From contig NZ_LMIK01000001.1 of assembly GCF_001428685.1 (NCBI RefSeq), positions 40,549 to 104,548 of the forward strand: DNA of 64,000 nucleotides, read 5' to 3'. The notes beneath the pieces are model-generated. The model was not told the origin of the DNA, did not search any database, and saw nothing but the letters and a program-made list of their open reading frames with translations. Positions 22,762 through 34,334 of the stretch are shown here, piece after piece. The position numbers and the translations under genes were made by a program. This DNA comes from Lysobacter sp. Root76 (GTDB taxonomy: Bacteria > Pseudomonadota > Gammaproteobacteria > Xanthomonadales > Xanthomonadaceae). The stretch's first letter is position 1, and the number at the start of each line of letters is the position of its first letter.

Positions 22762-22788
22762 TTGTGGATGCGGCCTTCAGTGTATCAT
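22762..22788 (+). promoter_or_regulatory. Possible promoter of bamE
   Basis: TTGTGG (22762-22767) and TATCAT (22783-22788) are 15 bp apart, 43 bp before the bamE ATG. Spacing is short for sigma-70, so this is tentative. Confidence 0.3.
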
Positions 22789-22831
22789 CGGCGCGTTATC
22801 CGCCCGTCGCAGACATAGGTCCCAGCACACG

Positions 22832-23227
22832 ATGCGCAAGCTCCTGCTCGTTCTCTCGATCGCTCTGGTCACGTCCGGTTGCGGCATCCTCTACAAGCAG
22901 CCGATCTACCAGGGCAATCTGCTCGAGAAGAGCGCGATCGACCAGTTGCAGGCCGGCATGACCAAGCAGCAGGTGCAGTTGCTGCTGGGCAGCCCCTCGA
23001 TCGAAGACCCGTTCCACCACGATCGTTGGGACTACACCGCGACCCAACGCACCGGCCGCCTGGCGCGGACCGAGAAGAAGAACCTGGTCCTGTACTTCGA
23101 GAACGACACCCTGACCCGCTGGGACGGCGACTACTTCCCGGAACAGGACGAGCAGATCGCCAAGGCCGCGCCCAAGCAGTTCGGCCGCAACCTGGCCAAG
23201 GAAAAGGACAAGAAGCACCGCCGCTGA
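22832..23227 (+). CDS. bamE: Outer membrane assembly lipoprotein BamE
   Basis: BamE (SmpA) is a lipoprotein of the BAM complex that inserts beta-barrel proteins into the outer membrane. The 131-aa protein has a lipoprotein signal with the lipobox VTSGC (Cys17), then YKQPIYQGNLL and the BamE core LQAGMTKQQVQLLLGSPSIEDPFHHDRWDY (about residues 40-70), and a basic C-terminus. The recN-fur-bamE-ratB-ratA-smpB neighbourhood is conserved in Gammaproteobacteria. Confidence 0.97.
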   Translation: MRKLLLVLSIALVTSGCGILYKQPIYQGNLLEKSAIDQLQAGMTKQQVQLLLGSPSIEDPFHHDRWDYTATQRTGRLARTEKKNLVLYFENDTLTRWDGDYFPEQDEQIAKAAPKQFGRNLAKEKDKKHRR

Positions 23228-23306
23228 GGCCGCGCTCCCTTTCCCGCCTGAGCCCTACCCGGCGTGCGCGACCTGGATACGGCGCGCCGCCGCTCCGAAA
23301 CGACCC

Positions 23307-23588
23307 TCAGCCCGACGAACCGCCCTTGAGCGGCCCGCGCGCCTGCGCGCGGCGCCGGCGTGCGTCCTTCGGGTCGGCCAGCAATGGCCGCAGCAGTTCG
23401 ACCCGGTCGCCGTCGTGCAGGGCCGCGTCGGGTTCCGCGCGCACCCCGTACACCGCATAGGCGACCGTTTCCGGGTCCTGCTCCCAGCCGGCCGCCGCCA
23501 GGGCGTCGCGCAGCCGCGCGCCCTCGGGCAGGTCCAGCTCGCGCGATTCGAACCGCCGCGGCCAGGCCCGGACCAGCTCGATCCTCAC
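23307..23588 (-). CDS. rnfH: RnfH/RatB-family ubiquitin-like protein
   Basis: The 93-aa protein belongs to the UPF0125/RnfH family of beta-grasp proteins encoded next to ratA. Typical features are [30 protein letters not shown] at the start and [22 protein letters not shown] at the end. The GTG at 23588 overlaps the ratA stop (GTGA), so it is translationally coupled. The frame extends upstream through ratA in another phase and those residues are discarded. Function is not established in the family. Confidence 0.92.
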   Translation of the reverse strand: MRIELVRAWPRRFESRELDLPEGARLRDALAAAGWEQDPETVAYAVYGVRAEPDAALHDGDRVELLRPLLADPKDARRRRAQARGPLKGGSSG

Positions 23589-24019
23589 GCCTCGTCCCCG
23601 CGGTCGGCCACCCGCACGAAGTCGTCGACCATGCGGTCGGCCAGGCTCTGGAAGCCCAGCGCCATCGCCGGGCCCAGCAGCTTCACCGCCGGCTCGAACT
23701 CCAGGGTCAGGGTGACCTTGCAGGCCGACTCGTCCAGGGCGTGGAACTCCCAGCGCCCGCCGAGCTGACGGAACGGGCCGTCGACCAGCTTGAGCTCGAT
23801 ATGGTGCGGCGGCGACAGGCTGTTGCGGGTGGTGAACCAAGTGCGCAACGCGCCCAGGCCCAGGTCCAGCCGCGCCACCATATGGCTGTCGCTGGCCTCC
23901 AGGACTTGCGCGTTTTCGCACCAGTCGAAGCGTTGCGGATAGGCGGCGACGTCGTTGACCAGCGCGAACATGCGCGCGGCGGAGTGTTCGACCAGGGCGG
24001 AGCGGCGGATGGTTGGCAT
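23585..24019 (-). CDS. ratA: RatA-like START/coenzyme-Q-binding protein
   Basis: The 144-aa protein is a polyketide-cyclase/START family member (COQ10-like). Motifs include [41 protein letters not shown] and the C-terminal [17 protein letters not shown] helix. In E. coli RatA was described as a ribosome-association toxin, while in other bacteria the family is linked to ubiquinone. Which applies here is unknown. It is divergent from smpB across 42 bp and coupled to rnfH. Confidence 0.93.
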   Translation of the reverse strand: MPTIRRSALVEHSAARMFALVNDVAAYPQRFDWCENAQVLEASDSHMVARLDLGLGALRTWFTTRNSLSPPHHIELKLVDGPFRQLGGRWEFHALDESACKVTLTLEFEPAVKLLGPAMALGFQSLADRMVDDFVRVADRGDEA

Positions 24020-24061
24020 GGGATGTTCGCTAGTGGCCCCGCAATCGGGGACAATGGCGCG

Positions 24062-24574
24062 ATGTCCAAGAATGCAAACAACAAGGCCGGCAAGGATAAA
24101 GGAAAGGGCGCCGCCGGCGGCACCATCGCGCTGAACAAGCGCTCGCGCCACGACTACCACCTCGAGGAACGCTTCGAGGCGGGCCTGGCCCTGCAAGGCT
24201 GGGAGCTCAAGTCGATCCGGGCCGGCCGCGCCAACATCACCGAAGCCTACGCGGTCATCCGCGAGGGCGAGATGTTCCTGCACGGCGCCCAGATGACCCC
24301 GCTGATCTCGGCCTCGACCCACGTCGTGGCCGAAGAGCGGCGCACCCGCAAGCTGCTGCTGCACCGGCGCGAGATCGACAACCTGATCGGCCGGATCCAG
24401 CGCGACGGCTATACCGTGGTGCCCACCGCGCTGTATTGGAAGGGCAACAAGGTCAAGGTCGAATTCGCCCTGGCCAAGGGCAAGCAGAGCCACGACAAGC
24501 GCGAGGCCAGCAAGGAAAAGGATTGGGCGCGCGAGAAGCAGCGCGCGATGCGGCGGCACAACCGCGACGCTTGA
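24062..24574 (+). CDS. smpB: SsrA-binding protein SmpB
   Basis: SmpB carries tmRNA to stalled ribosomes for trans-translation. The 170-aa protein has a basic N-terminus, the OB-fold core ([39 protein letters not shown], residues about 25-63) and the basic C-terminal tail ([27 protein letters not shown]) that enters the ribosome. The tail is typical. The tmRNA gene ssrA is not in the adjacent sequence. Confidence 0.97.
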   Translation: MSKNANNKAGKDKGKGAAGGTIALNKRSRHDYHLEERFEAGLALQGWELKSIRAGRANITEAYAVIREGEMFLHGAQMTPLISASTHVVAEERRTRKLLLHRREIDNLIGRIQRDGYTVVPTALYWKGNKVKVEFALAKGKQSHDKREASKEKDWAREKQRAMRRHNRDA

Positions 24575-24657
24575 GGCGGGTGGCCGCGCGGCGGTCTGGA
24601 GACGGGATTCGCCGGCCCCTTTTTCTCGAAGAGTGAGGATGGCGCGCAGGCCGGCCT

Positions 24658-24698
<41 letters not shown>

Positions 24699-24748
24699 AT
24701 TGAAATCCATTGCACCGCACTCGCCCAACCCCACCCAGACCCGAAGGG

Positions 24749-24774
24749 CGGCGCGCAGGACGCGCGCCGTTTTT
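24749..24774 (+). terminator. Intrinsic terminator downstream of smpB
   Basis: A perfect 8-bp GC-rich stem CGGCGCGC / GCGCGCCG with a 5-base loop is followed by five T residues. It lies 175 bp past the smpB stop codon. Confidence 0.75.
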
Positions 24775-24960
24775 CGAGGAACAGGATGTTCCTTCGAAAA
24801 ATCTCCGCGCCACCAACGAACTCGCACGGGAGGGTTGTCTAGGCAGGCCCTTCTCTTTGGTTACTTTCTCTTGGGCCAGCAAGAGAAAGTGACCCGCATG
24901 CGCAGCAGGCGGAAGCCTTTGACTTAAGTAACGAAACCAACGCAGCAAACGGAATTCGCA

Positions 24961-24984
24961 ATCGCGGCTTACGCCGCTCCCACA
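24961..24984 (-). repeat. GNRA-loop palindromic repeat copy in the mosaic
   Basis: Reverse-orientation copy of the 24-bp element (ATCGCGGCTTACGCCGCTCC). Related copies in the same mosaic are at 25042-25065, 25161-25184, 25235-25258 and 25351-25374; the second and fourth of the five are a CTCAC variant. Confidence 0.85.
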
Positions 24985-25441
24985 GAAAGCAGAAAGCGAA
25001 GCCGATCCGCATCGAAACTCAAGCAGCAGCCGAAGGTCGCGGTCGCGGCTCACGCCGCTCCTACCCCAAGGCGGGTGGCAAGAGAAAGTGACTCGCACGC
25101 GCAGCGGGCGGAAGCCTTTGACTAAAGAATCGATGCCTCAGCCGAACTTCGGAGTTCGCGATCGCGGCTTACGCCGCTCCCACAGAAAGCGACGTCAATC
25201 CGAATCGAAGCCAGCGCGGTAGCCGAAGGTCGCGGTCGCGGCTCACGCCGCTCCTACCCCAAGGCGAATAGCAAGAGAAAGTGACTCGCATGCGCAGCAG
25301 GCGGAAGCTGTTGCTTAAGAACGAAACCGACGAAGTAGCTGGGATTCGCGATCGCGGCTTACGCCGCTCCCACAGAAGGCAGAAAGGGGAAGGCGGACCC
25401 GGAGCGAAACCCGCCGGCCAGCGCAGAGCGGCAGCGCCGCC

Positions 25442-27631
<2,190 letters not shown>

Positions 27632-27689
27632 CGCAGGAGCATACAAGCCGCGCACGGGCCCGGGCACCTGTCCTGCGCCGGACAGCGGC

Positions 27690-28175
27690 TCAGCGCGGGT
27701 CCGGCGGCGGCCGTGCGGCCTCGCGCCGCAGGCTCTCCAGCAGCAGCGCATTCACGCATTCCAGGTGCTCGCCGGCGATGCGGCGGCATAGCCGCGCCCA
27801 GCGGCGTTGCTCGCCGGCGCTACGGCCGGCGCGCTCCAACTGGGCGGCGTGGGCCTCAATCTCGCGGGCCAGGTGCAGCAGCACGTCGCCGTTGCGGCTC
27901 TCGCGCTCGGCCAGGCCCGGGCGATCGCGCCAGCGCCGCGTCCACACGGCCAGGGCGAAAGCGGCGGCCGCGACCAGCAGGACCAGCGCGGCGGCCAGAC
28001 CGGCCGTCGTGGCCGAGACGTCGAATGCCTGCAAGCGCAGCGACGGTGCGGATTCGGCGGCGACCAGCGCGACCAGCGTGGTGGTGTCGGCTTTCTCGCG
28101 TTGCGGCGTCGCGGCCTGCGGCGTCGCGGCCTCAAGCATCTCGGCCTCAGACGTGGCGCCCCTGCCCTCCGGCAT
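27690..28175 (-). CDS. Unknown 161-aa single-TM protein
   Basis: Not recognised. It has an Ala/Thr-rich N-terminal segment, one strong TM helix (about residues 56-80, TAGLAAALVLLVAAAAFALAVW), then a cytoplasmic helical, Arg-rich region (GDVLLHLAREIEAHAAQLERAGRSAGEQRRWARLCRRIAGEHLECVNALLLESL). The ATG overlaps the stop codon of the small HTH gene by one base (TGATG), and 58 bp separate it from the kinase, so the three probably form an operon. A regulatory or signalling adaptor role is a guess. Confidence 0.65.
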   Translation of the reverse strand: MPEGRGATSEAEMLEAATPQAATPQREKADTTTLVALVAAESAPSLRLQAFDVSATTAGLAAALVLLVAAAAFALAVWTRRWRDRPGLAERESRNGDVLLHLAREIEAHAAQLERAGRSAGEQRRWARLCRRIAGEHLECVNALLLESLRREAARPPPDPR

Positions 28176-28441
28176 CAGCCGCGCCTCGTCCGCCGCGGCA
28201 ACGCCAACAGCTCGACCGCGCTGACCCGCCCGCCGCTGGCCTCGGCCATGCGCAACGCCCGATTGCGCGTGGAAACGAAACCTCTAATGCGCATTTGACG
28301 CAGCATTTCTGTGGACACACCGGCGGCTTTGGCCGCCAATCCCACGGTCGCGAAGCAGGCGACGTAACGCAGGATCGGGTTTTCGCGGGATTTTCCGCTT
28401 TGCGCCAATGCAGGCGCCGGCTCGCGAGTGGTTCCGGTCAC
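28175..28441 (-). CDS. Small HTH protein (YdaS/Cro-like)
   Basis: The 88-aa protein has a helix-turn-helix region at about 30-75 (ATVGLAAKAAGVSTEMLRQMRIRGFVSTRNRALRMAEASGGRVSAVELL). The repeating pattern and the ending ASGGRVSAVELL resemble YdaS/Cro-type phage regulators. It is divergent from a CI-like gene across an AT-rich region with three inverted repeats, and is coupled to the membrane protein downstream. The layout recalls a lysogeny-type switch, though no other phage genes are nearby. Confidence 0.7.
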   Translation of the reverse strand: MTGTTREPAPALAQSGKSRENPILRYVACFATVGLAAKAAGVSTEMLRQMRIRGFVSTRNRALRMAEASGGRVSAVELLALPRRTRRG

Positions 28442-28471
28442 GACATCCCTATCGTCGTTTACGCGTTGAAA

Positions 28472-28551
28472 AATTTACCACCGTAAATTGCTAAATACAA
28501 CACTCTAAAAGTGTGATTCGTTTCCACAAGGTGCGCAACAATAAGTTGCGC
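28472..28551. promoter_or_regulatory. AT-rich operator region with three inverted repeats
   Basis: Three inverted repeats lie in the 187-bp divergent gap: AATTTAC-CACC-GTAAATT (28472-28489, perfect 7-bp arms), ACACT-N5-AGTGT (28500-28514) and GCGCAAC-AATAA-GTTGCGC (28533-28551, perfect 7-bp arms). They differ in sequence, so they may bind different regulators. The first and second are AT-rich, unlike the flanking genome, and plausibly overlap promoters for the two HTH genes. Confidence 0.6.
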
Positions 28552-28628
28552 TCTCCCGCGCAAGAACGAGTGGACGCCCCGGTGAAGGACAACCGATTCA
28601 GCCTGGCAGGATGCACAGGCGGTACCGC

Positions 28629-29000
28629 ATGAGCAGCACACCCCACGACGAATTCGCCCGCCGCCTGCACCAGGCGCTGGACTTCTCCGGCTTCGCCAAA
28701 GGCCGCGCCCGCACCGGCGCGCTCGCGTCGTACTACGGCGTCAGCCGCGAAACCGCGCGCAAATGGCTGATCGGCCTGGCCCTGCCGGAACTCGAGCGCA
28801 TGCTGTCGATCGCCGTGCAGCAGCACGTGAGCTTCGAATGGCTGGCCACCGGCCGCGGCACCATCGAAGGCAAATCGCTGTCGGTGCGCGACCAGACCGC
28901 CAAGTACAGCGACCCCGACGAGCTGCGCCTGATGGGCCTGATGCGCAAGCTGTCGCGCAAGAAACGGCGCGCGCTGATCGAATTGCTGGACGGTCATTGA
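28629..29000 (+). CDS. Phage CI-repressor-like HTH protein
   Basis: The 123-aa protein is mostly a DNA-binding domain (about 8-75): RLHQALDFSGFAKGRARTGALASYYGVSRETARKWLIGLALPELERMLSIA, then VSFEWLATGRG, the pattern of the phage CI-repressor N-terminal family (Phage_CI_repr). It lacks the C-terminal peptidase or dimerisation domain of classical CI. The ATG at 28629 is chosen over 28611 because GGCGG precedes it and the upstream six residues are atypical. It is divergent from the small HTH gene. Confidence 0.78.
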   Translation: MSSTPHDEFARRLHQALDFSGFAKGRARTGALASYYGVSRETARKWLIGLALPELERMLSIAVQQHVSFEWLATGRGTIEGKSLSVRDQTAKYSDPDELRLMGLMRKLSRKKRRALIELLDGH

Positions 29001-29271
29001 GCGCCGGCGACGCGTCCGGCGTCGCCCTCTCCCGCTTGCGGCTGGCGCCCGGATGCGCCGGTTTCAGCCTGCGCCCCGGCCGTCGCACACGGTGAGATAG
29101 CGACCGCGAAGGGGCTCGCCGCCGCACTCCAATCGGACAGGTATCGACACCGCGGTTCCGCGTAGTCGCCGCGCCTGGCTGCCAGCGGTGCGCAGGGACG
29201 GAACCGGCCCGGCCGCGCGATGCGGCCAGGTTCTTTCGTCTGCGGGCAAGCGCGGCGGCGGCCGCGAGCGG

Positions 29272-29583
29272 CTACGGCAGGCTGAACTTGCGGGTGGAGC
29301 GCAGCGGCCAGACCGAGGTGAAGCGCGCACCGCCGACCAGGCGGAACGCGGCCGAGACTCCGTTCACCACGCCCAGGCGTTCCAGCACGTCGCGGACGCG
29401 CCGGAAGGTGGGCTTGGGATCGGCCGTCACCATGAACAGATTGATCTCTTTCGCGCTGACGTCGTACCCCTCGAGTACTACGGCATCGCCCAGCACCGCT
29501 TTCAGCTCGCTTTCGATGGTCGCGAGGAAGGCTTCGTCCGCCAGGGACTTGCGCCAGAATTTGATGACGAGTTGGTAATCCAT
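29272..29583 (-). CDS. Conserved hypothetical 103-aa protein
   Basis: Not recognised. The protein starts MDYQLVIKFWRKSLADEAFLATIESELKAVLG and has an alternating alpha-beta look consistent with a small ferredoxin-like fold (ELKAVLGDAVVLEGYDVSAKEINLFMVTADPK, then RRVRDVLERLG). There is no signal peptide. It is 51 bp upstream of, and transcribed in the same direction as, the RND permease stop region, but is not obviously part of that operon. Confidence 0.65.
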   Translation of the reverse strand: MDYQLVIKFWRKSLADEAFLATIESELKAVLGDAVVLEGYDVSAKEINLFMVTADPKPTFRRVRDVLERLGVVNGVSAAFRLVGGARFTSVWPLRSTRKFSLP

Positions 29584-29634
29584 CTCGCGATTGTAAGCCT
29601 TGCTAGCGCTCCGGCGGACGAGGCGATGCCGTCC

Positions 29635-32600
29635 TCATTCAGTCGCTCCATCGGCCGGGCCGTGGACTTTGGGATGCGAGGAACGACGCCGGAACCGTCG
29701 TGTGAGCCATTCACCCAGGTCGTCGACCACCGTGAACGCAGCCGGGATCACGAGCAGGCTCAGCAGCGTGGAGGTGATCAGTCCGCCGATCACCGCGATC
29801 GCCATCGGCGCGCGGAAGCTCGAATCGCCGGCGAAACCCAGCGCGATCGGCATCATGCCCGCGCCCATGGCCAGGGTGGTCATGATGATCGGCTGGGCGC
29901 GCTTGCGGCAGGCGTCGATCAGGGCGTCGTGCTGGCTGAGCCCGTGTTCGTCCTCGGCGATCACCGCGTAGTCCACCAGCAGGATCGAATTCTTGGTGGC
30001 GATGCCGATCAGCATCAGCAGGCCGATCAGCGCCGGCAGCGACAGCATGTTCTGGGTCAGCAGCAAGGCGCCGAACGCACCGCCGGCGCACAGCGGCACC
30101 GCGGTCAGGATCGTCAGCGGCATCAGCGCATGGTTGAACAGCAGCAACAGCACCATGTAGATGCAGATCACGCCCGCCGCCATCGCCAGCAGGAAGCCGA
30201 CGAACAGTTCGACGAAGACCTCGGCGTCGCCGGTGTTGAGGAAACTCACGCCGGCCGGCAACTGCTGCACGCTGGGCAGCTTCTGTACGGTCTCCATGAC
30301 GTCGCCCAGCGGACGGCCGTTGAGTTCGGCGGTCAGGGTGACGTTGCGCTGGCGCTGGTAGCGCGAGATCAGCGAGGGGCCGCTGCCCGTTCGGATCTCG
30401 GCCACGGCGGCCAGCGGCACCGGGCCGTAGCGGCCGGGCACGCGCAACTGGCCGATCAGCGCCTGGTTCGACAGCGTCGATTCGGCGAAGCCGACCCGGA
30501 TCGGGACTTGCCGGTCCGGCAGATTGAGCTTGGCCAGGCGTTGCTCGTAGTCGCCGGAGGTGGCGATGCGCGCCGCCTCGGCGATATCGGCGGTGGCTAC
30601 GCCCAGGTCGGCCGCGCGCGCCGGGTCGGGCACGATCTGGATTTCAGGGCGCAACAGCGAGGCCGAAGACGTGACGCTGCCCAGGCCGGGAATGCCGCGC
30701 AGATCGCGTTCCAAGGCGATGGACGCTTCCTGCAGCCGCTGCGGATCGTCGCCGGACAGCACCAGTTGCAGCTGGTTGCCGGGTTCGGAACTGACATAGC
30801 TCACCCGCACCCCGGCCAGGTTGGCCAGGCGGGCGCGCGCCTCGCGTTCCAGTTCGCGCTGATCGCGCTTGCGATCGTCGGCCACGCCCCAGTCCAGCAC
30901 CAAGGTGGCCTTGCGCGACTCGCCGATGCCGGTGGCCGAGGGATCGCCCAGGTCCAGCACGCTGCCGATCGCGGTGTAGACCTGCTTGAGCTCCGGGATG
31001 TCCTTGAGCAGGCCGCGCGCCTGCTCGGCCATGGCCACGGTTTCCTGCAGGCGCGTGCCGGGAGGCAGCTCCAGCGTCAGGTTGCTGCGGCCCAGATCGG
31101 ATTGCGGGATGAAGGTCGCCGGGATCAACGGCACCAGCGCCAGGGACGCGAAGAACAGCGCGGTGGCGATCCACAAGGTGCGCGCGCGATGGCGCAGCGC
31201 CGCGTCCACCCAGCCCAGGTACCAGCGCATCAGTCTGGAGTCGCCCTTCTCCTCGCCGTGCGGCTTGAGCAGGTAGGCGGCCATCATCGGCGTCAGCAGG
31301 CGCGCGACCAGCAGCGAGAACAGCACCGCGGTCGCCGCCGTCCAGCCGAACTCGCGGAAGAACTTGCCGGCGATGCCGGGCATGAACGCCACCGGGACGA
31401 ACACCGCCGCCAGGGTCAGCGAGGTCGCGATCACCGCATTGCCGATCTCGCCCGCGGCTTCGCGCGCCGCCTCGATCGGCGGCTTGCCCATGCGCAGGTG
31501 GCGCACGATGTTCTCGATCTCGACGATCGCGTCGTCGACCAGGATGCCCACCACCACCGACAGCGCCAGCAAGGTGATGATGTTGAGGGTGAAGCCGAAA
31601 AAGTACATCACCGCGAAGGTCGGGATGATCGACAAAGGCAGCGCCAGCGCCGACACCCAGGTCGCGCGCCAGTCGCGCAGGAACAGCCACACCACCAGCA
31701 GCGCCAGCAAGGCGCCCTCCCAGAGCATGGTCATCGACGAATCGTAGGAACGATGGGTTTCGTCGATGGCGGTCGTGACCAGGCGGAAATCGACGTCGGG
31801 ATGGGCCTGCTTTAAGGCGGCCAGGGCCTTGTGCACGCCCTCCTCCACCTTGACCTCGCTGGAGCCGCGGGTGCGCGACATCGAAAAGGCGACCACGTCG
31901 CGGCCGTCCAGCAGCGCCGCTTCGGTGGGATCGGCCGCGGCGTCGGTGATCTTGGCCAGCGCCGACAGCCGCACCGCGCGCCCGTCCGGCAGACTGATCG
32001 AATAATCGCGCAGGGACTGCGCATCGGCGACCGTGCCGAGGGTGCGAATGGTCTGCTGCGCGCCATCGAGCTCGGCCTTGCCGCCGGCGCGCTCGACCTG
32101 GATCAGCGCCAGCTGCCGCGACACGTCGCCAGCGGTGACGCCGAAGGCCTGCAAGGCGTTCGGGTCCAGATCCACGCGCACCTGGCGCTGCACGCCGCCG
32201 ACGCGGGTGACCCGGGCCACGCCGGTCACGCCGTACATCGCGCGCGCGACTTCGCGGTCGACGAACCAGCTCGCCTCATCCGCGCTCATCTTCGGCGCGA
32301 CCAGCGCATAGGTCATCAGCGAGCCGCCGATGTCGACCTTGGAGATCACCGGCTCCTGGATGTCCTGCGGCAGGTCGGTGCGGATGCGGGTGACCGCGTC
32401 GCGGGTGTCGTCCAGCGCGGTGGCCAGGTCGGTTTCCAGCTGGAACTCGATGTTGGTGGTGCTGACGCCTTCGCTGACCGTCGACATCACCCGCTTGACG
32501 TTGGTGACGGTCGCGACCGAGTCCTCGACCTTGCGCGTGACCTCGGCCTCAAGCTGGCTCGGCGAAGCGCCGGGCTGGGTCACCGTGACCGTGGTCATCG

Positions 32601-32727
32601 GGAACGCGACATCGGGGAAGCGAGCCACCGGCAGCTTGTAGAAGCCCCACAGCCCGGCGACGCACAACACGAAGAACACCATCAGCGCCGGCAGCGGCCG
32701 GCTGATCGCCCAGGAGGAGAAATTCAT
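29635..32727 (-). CDS. RND efflux permease (AcrB/HAE1 family)
   Basis: The 1,030-aa inner-membrane proton-driven exporter has the RND start (MNFSSWAISRPLPALMVFFVLCVAGLWGFYKLPVARFPDV), two large periplasmic loops and 12 predicted TM helices. TM4 carries the proton-relay pair in GILVDDAIVEIENIVRHL, and TM10-11 carry GIATKNSILLVDYA. Length matches AcrB-type pumps. Its ATG overlaps the stop of the adaptor gene (ATGA). No outer-membrane channel gene is adjacent, so a separate TolC-type protein is expected. Substrate is unpredictable from sequence alone. Confidence 0.95.
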   Translation of the reverse strand: MNFSSWAISRPLPALMVFFVLCVAGLWGFYKLPVARFPDVAFPMTTVTVTQPGASPSQLEAEVTRKVEDSVATVTNVKRVMSTVSEGVSTTNIEFQLETDLATALDDTRDAVTRIRTDLPQDIQEPVISKVDIGGSLMTYALVAPKMSADEASWFVDREVARAMYGVTGVARVTRVGGVQRQVRVDLDPNALQAFGVTAGDVSRQLALIQVERAGGKAELDGAQQTIRTLGTVADAQSLRDYSISLPDGRAVRLSALAKITDAAADPTEAALLDGRDVVAFSMSRTRGSSEVKVEEGVHKALAALKQAHPDVDFRLVTTAIDETHRSYDSSMTMLWEGALLALLVVWLFLRDWRATWVSALALPLSIIPTFAVMYFFGFTLNIITLLALSVVVGILVDDAIVEIENIVRHLRMGKPPIEAAREAAGEIGNAVIATSLTLAAVFVPVAFMPGIAGKFFREFGWTAATAVLFSLLVARLLTPMMAAYLLKPHGEEKGDSRLMRWYLGWVDAALRHRARTLWIATALFFASLALVPLIPATFIPQSDLGRSNLTLELPPGTRLQETVAMAEQARGLLKDIPELKQVYTAIGSVLDLGDPSATGIGESRKATLVLDWGVADDRKRDQRELEREARARLANLAGVRVSYVSSEPGNQLQLVLSGDDPQRLQEASIALERDLRGIPGLGSVTSSASLLRPEIQIVPDPARAADLGVATADIAEAARIATSGDYEQRLAKLNLPDRQVPIRVGFAESTLSNQALIGQLRVPGRYGPVPLAAVAEIRTGSGPSLISRYQRQRNVTLTAELNGRPLGDVMETVQKLPSVQQLPAGVSFLNTGDAEVFVELFVGFLLAMAAGVICIYMVLLLLFNHALMPLTILTAVPLCAGGAFGALLLTQNMLSLPALIGLLMLIGIATKNSILLVDYAVIAEDEHGLSQHDALIDACRKRAQPIIMTTLAMGAGMMPIALGFAGDSSFRAPMAIAVIGGLITSTLLSLLVIPAAFTVVDDLGEWLTRRFRRRSSHPKVHGPADGATE

Positions 32728-33836
32728 CGGCCGCCCGCCCCCGCCGCCGCGGCCGACACCACGCGCACGCGGTCGCCGTCGCCCAGGAAGCCCGCGCCCT
32801 TGGCGACCACTTGGTCGCCCGGCTTCAAGCCTTCGATCACCTCGACCAGGCCTTGAGCGGTCTGTCCGGTGCGCACGCGCAGGCGCTGCACGACTTGCCG
32901 GTCCTTCATCGTGAAGACGTAGCTATGGCCGTCGCGCTGCACCACCGCGGCGCTGGGCACCATCAGGGCGCGGCCGCTACCGGTGACGATGCGGCCTTCG
33001 ACATAGACGCCCGGCTTGAGCGGGCCGGGCTGCGGAAGATCGACGTAGACCGTGCCGGTGCGCGTCTGCGCATCGACGCCGGGAGTGACCGCGCGGATGC
33101 GGCCGGCGATGCGGCTGCCGGCGTAAGGCAGTTCGACCGTATTGCCCACGGCGACTCCGGCCAGCTGGTCTTCCGGCAGTTCGGCGCGCCATTCCAGGCG
33201 GCCGTCGCGGATCAGGCGCAGCAGTTCGCTGCCCGCGGCCACGACCTGGCCCGGTTGCACCAGCCGCTTGGAAATCACGCCGTCGGCGGGCGCGCGCAGT
33301 TCGGCGAAATCGCGGCGCAGTTGGGCCGCGTCGCGCCCGGCACGCGCCGTGGCCAGTTGCGCCTCGGCCTGCACCCGGGTGGCGCGCAGCTCGTCGAGGT
33401 TGCCGGCGCTGATCAGCTGCTCGGCCGCCAACTTCGCCCCGCGCTCGTAGCTGACCTTGGCCAGGTCCAGACTGGCCTGCGCCTGCCGCATCGAGGCCTC
33501 GGCCTGCGCCAGTTCGCTGTCCAGGGTGCGGTGATCCAGCTCCAGCAGCACCTGGCCCTTGCTCACCGTTTGGCCCACATCGACCTTGAGCGCGGTCACC
33601 CGCTGGCCGCTGAGCTCCACGCCCAACTGCATTTCCTCGTAGGCCGACACCGGGCCGGAGACGAGCACGCTGCGCGCCAAGGCTTGCGGCTGCGCGGTCA
33701 CCAAGGTCACCGTCAGCGCCGACGCGGCTTCGGCTTTCTTTTCTTCCCCGCCGCCGCTGGCGCCGCAGGCCGACAGCAAGACCCCAGCGATCGCCAAGGA
33801 AGACCAACGTAGAAGGCCTGCACGCATGACACGCAT
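32724..33836 (-). CDS. RND efflux periplasmic adaptor (membrane fusion protein)
   Basis: The 370-aa protein has a lipoprotein signal (LLSAC lipobox) after MRVMRAGLLRWSSLAIAG and an Ala/Glu-rich linker. Barrel-sandwich and alpha-hairpin segments follow (VDVGQTVSKGQVLLELDHRTLDSELAQAEASMRQAQASLDLAKVSYERGAKLAAEQLISAGNLDELR), then the beta-barrel (SKRLVQPGQVVAAGSELLRLI) and membrane-proximal domain. Starts at 33836 or the Met three codons on are both possible; the longer frame to 34064 is unlikely because it lacks the lipoprotein signal at its N-terminus. It links the permease to an outer-membrane channel. Confidence 0.93.
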   Translation of the reverse strand: MRVMRAGLLRWSSLAIAGVLLSACGASGGGEEKKAEAASALTVTLVTAQPQALARSVLVSGPVSAYEEMQLGVELSGQRVTALKVDVGQTVSKGQVLLELDHRTLDSELAQAEASMRQAQASLDLAKVSYERGAKLAAEQLISAGNLDELRATRVQAEAQLATARAGRDAAQLRRDFAELRAPADGVISKRLVQPGQVVAAGSELLRLIRDGRLEWRAELPEDQLAGVAVGNTVELPYAGSRIAGRIRAVTPGVDAQTRTGTVYVDLPQPGPLKPGVYVEGRIVTGSGRALMVPSAAVVQRDGHSYVFTMKDRQVVQRLRVRTGQTAQGLVEVIEGLKPGDQVVAKGAGFLGDGDRVRVVSAAAAGAGGR

Positions 33837-34334
33837 AAATAGTCCATTAGATAGAGGTGAGATGTTGGGCTGACAGGTGCGGACCGGAGGGCGCGCTGGC
33901 CGGGCGGACCGAAGCAGGATTGGGGTAAGAAATGTCGTTTTCATCGGGCGGCCGCGTTGGCGCCAGCAATCCTTAAGCGCCGGCAGGCCCTGAGGCATCG
34001 GCATGGGGCAAGCGCCGCTCCACGCGGGCCGCGCCCGGCCCGGATCGGCGGGGATCCAGACCAAGGGCGCGCGTATTTGCGAAGACCGGGTTTTAAGGAC
34101 ACGGAAGCCAGAGCCAAGAGATGGAAGTGATCGGCTGACTGCTGGCGCAGCGGCTGTGGACGCGACCTTACCGGCTGGGAATTATTCGCGATTAATCTTG
34201 CTTAACGATACCGGCATCGGCCGCGATCGGGTCGGCCCTGCCCTCGCCGATGGGTCTGGCAGCAGGACTGAGCCGACCGGGCGCAGCGATCGCCCGCCCG
34301 ATCGCTATCGGTCAGCGACCGCGGAGATACGCCT
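33837..34334. other. Gap between the efflux adaptor gene and the SDR gene
   Basis: 498 bp with no credible gene. A short AT-rich patch near 34185-34212 (ATTATTCGCGATTAATCTTGC) may hold the leftward promoter for the efflux operon, which would leave a leader of more than 300 bases. No clear operator or regulator gene is present. Confidence 0.4.

Noticed and set aside
29188..31815. An 875-codon plus-strand frame opposite the RND permease
   Set aside because: Gln/His/Arg-rich antisense shadow of the efflux pump.
29635..33836. An outer-membrane channel gene completing the RND pump operon
   Set aside because: Only permease and adaptor genes are present; no TolC-type protein is encoded in the flanking sequence.
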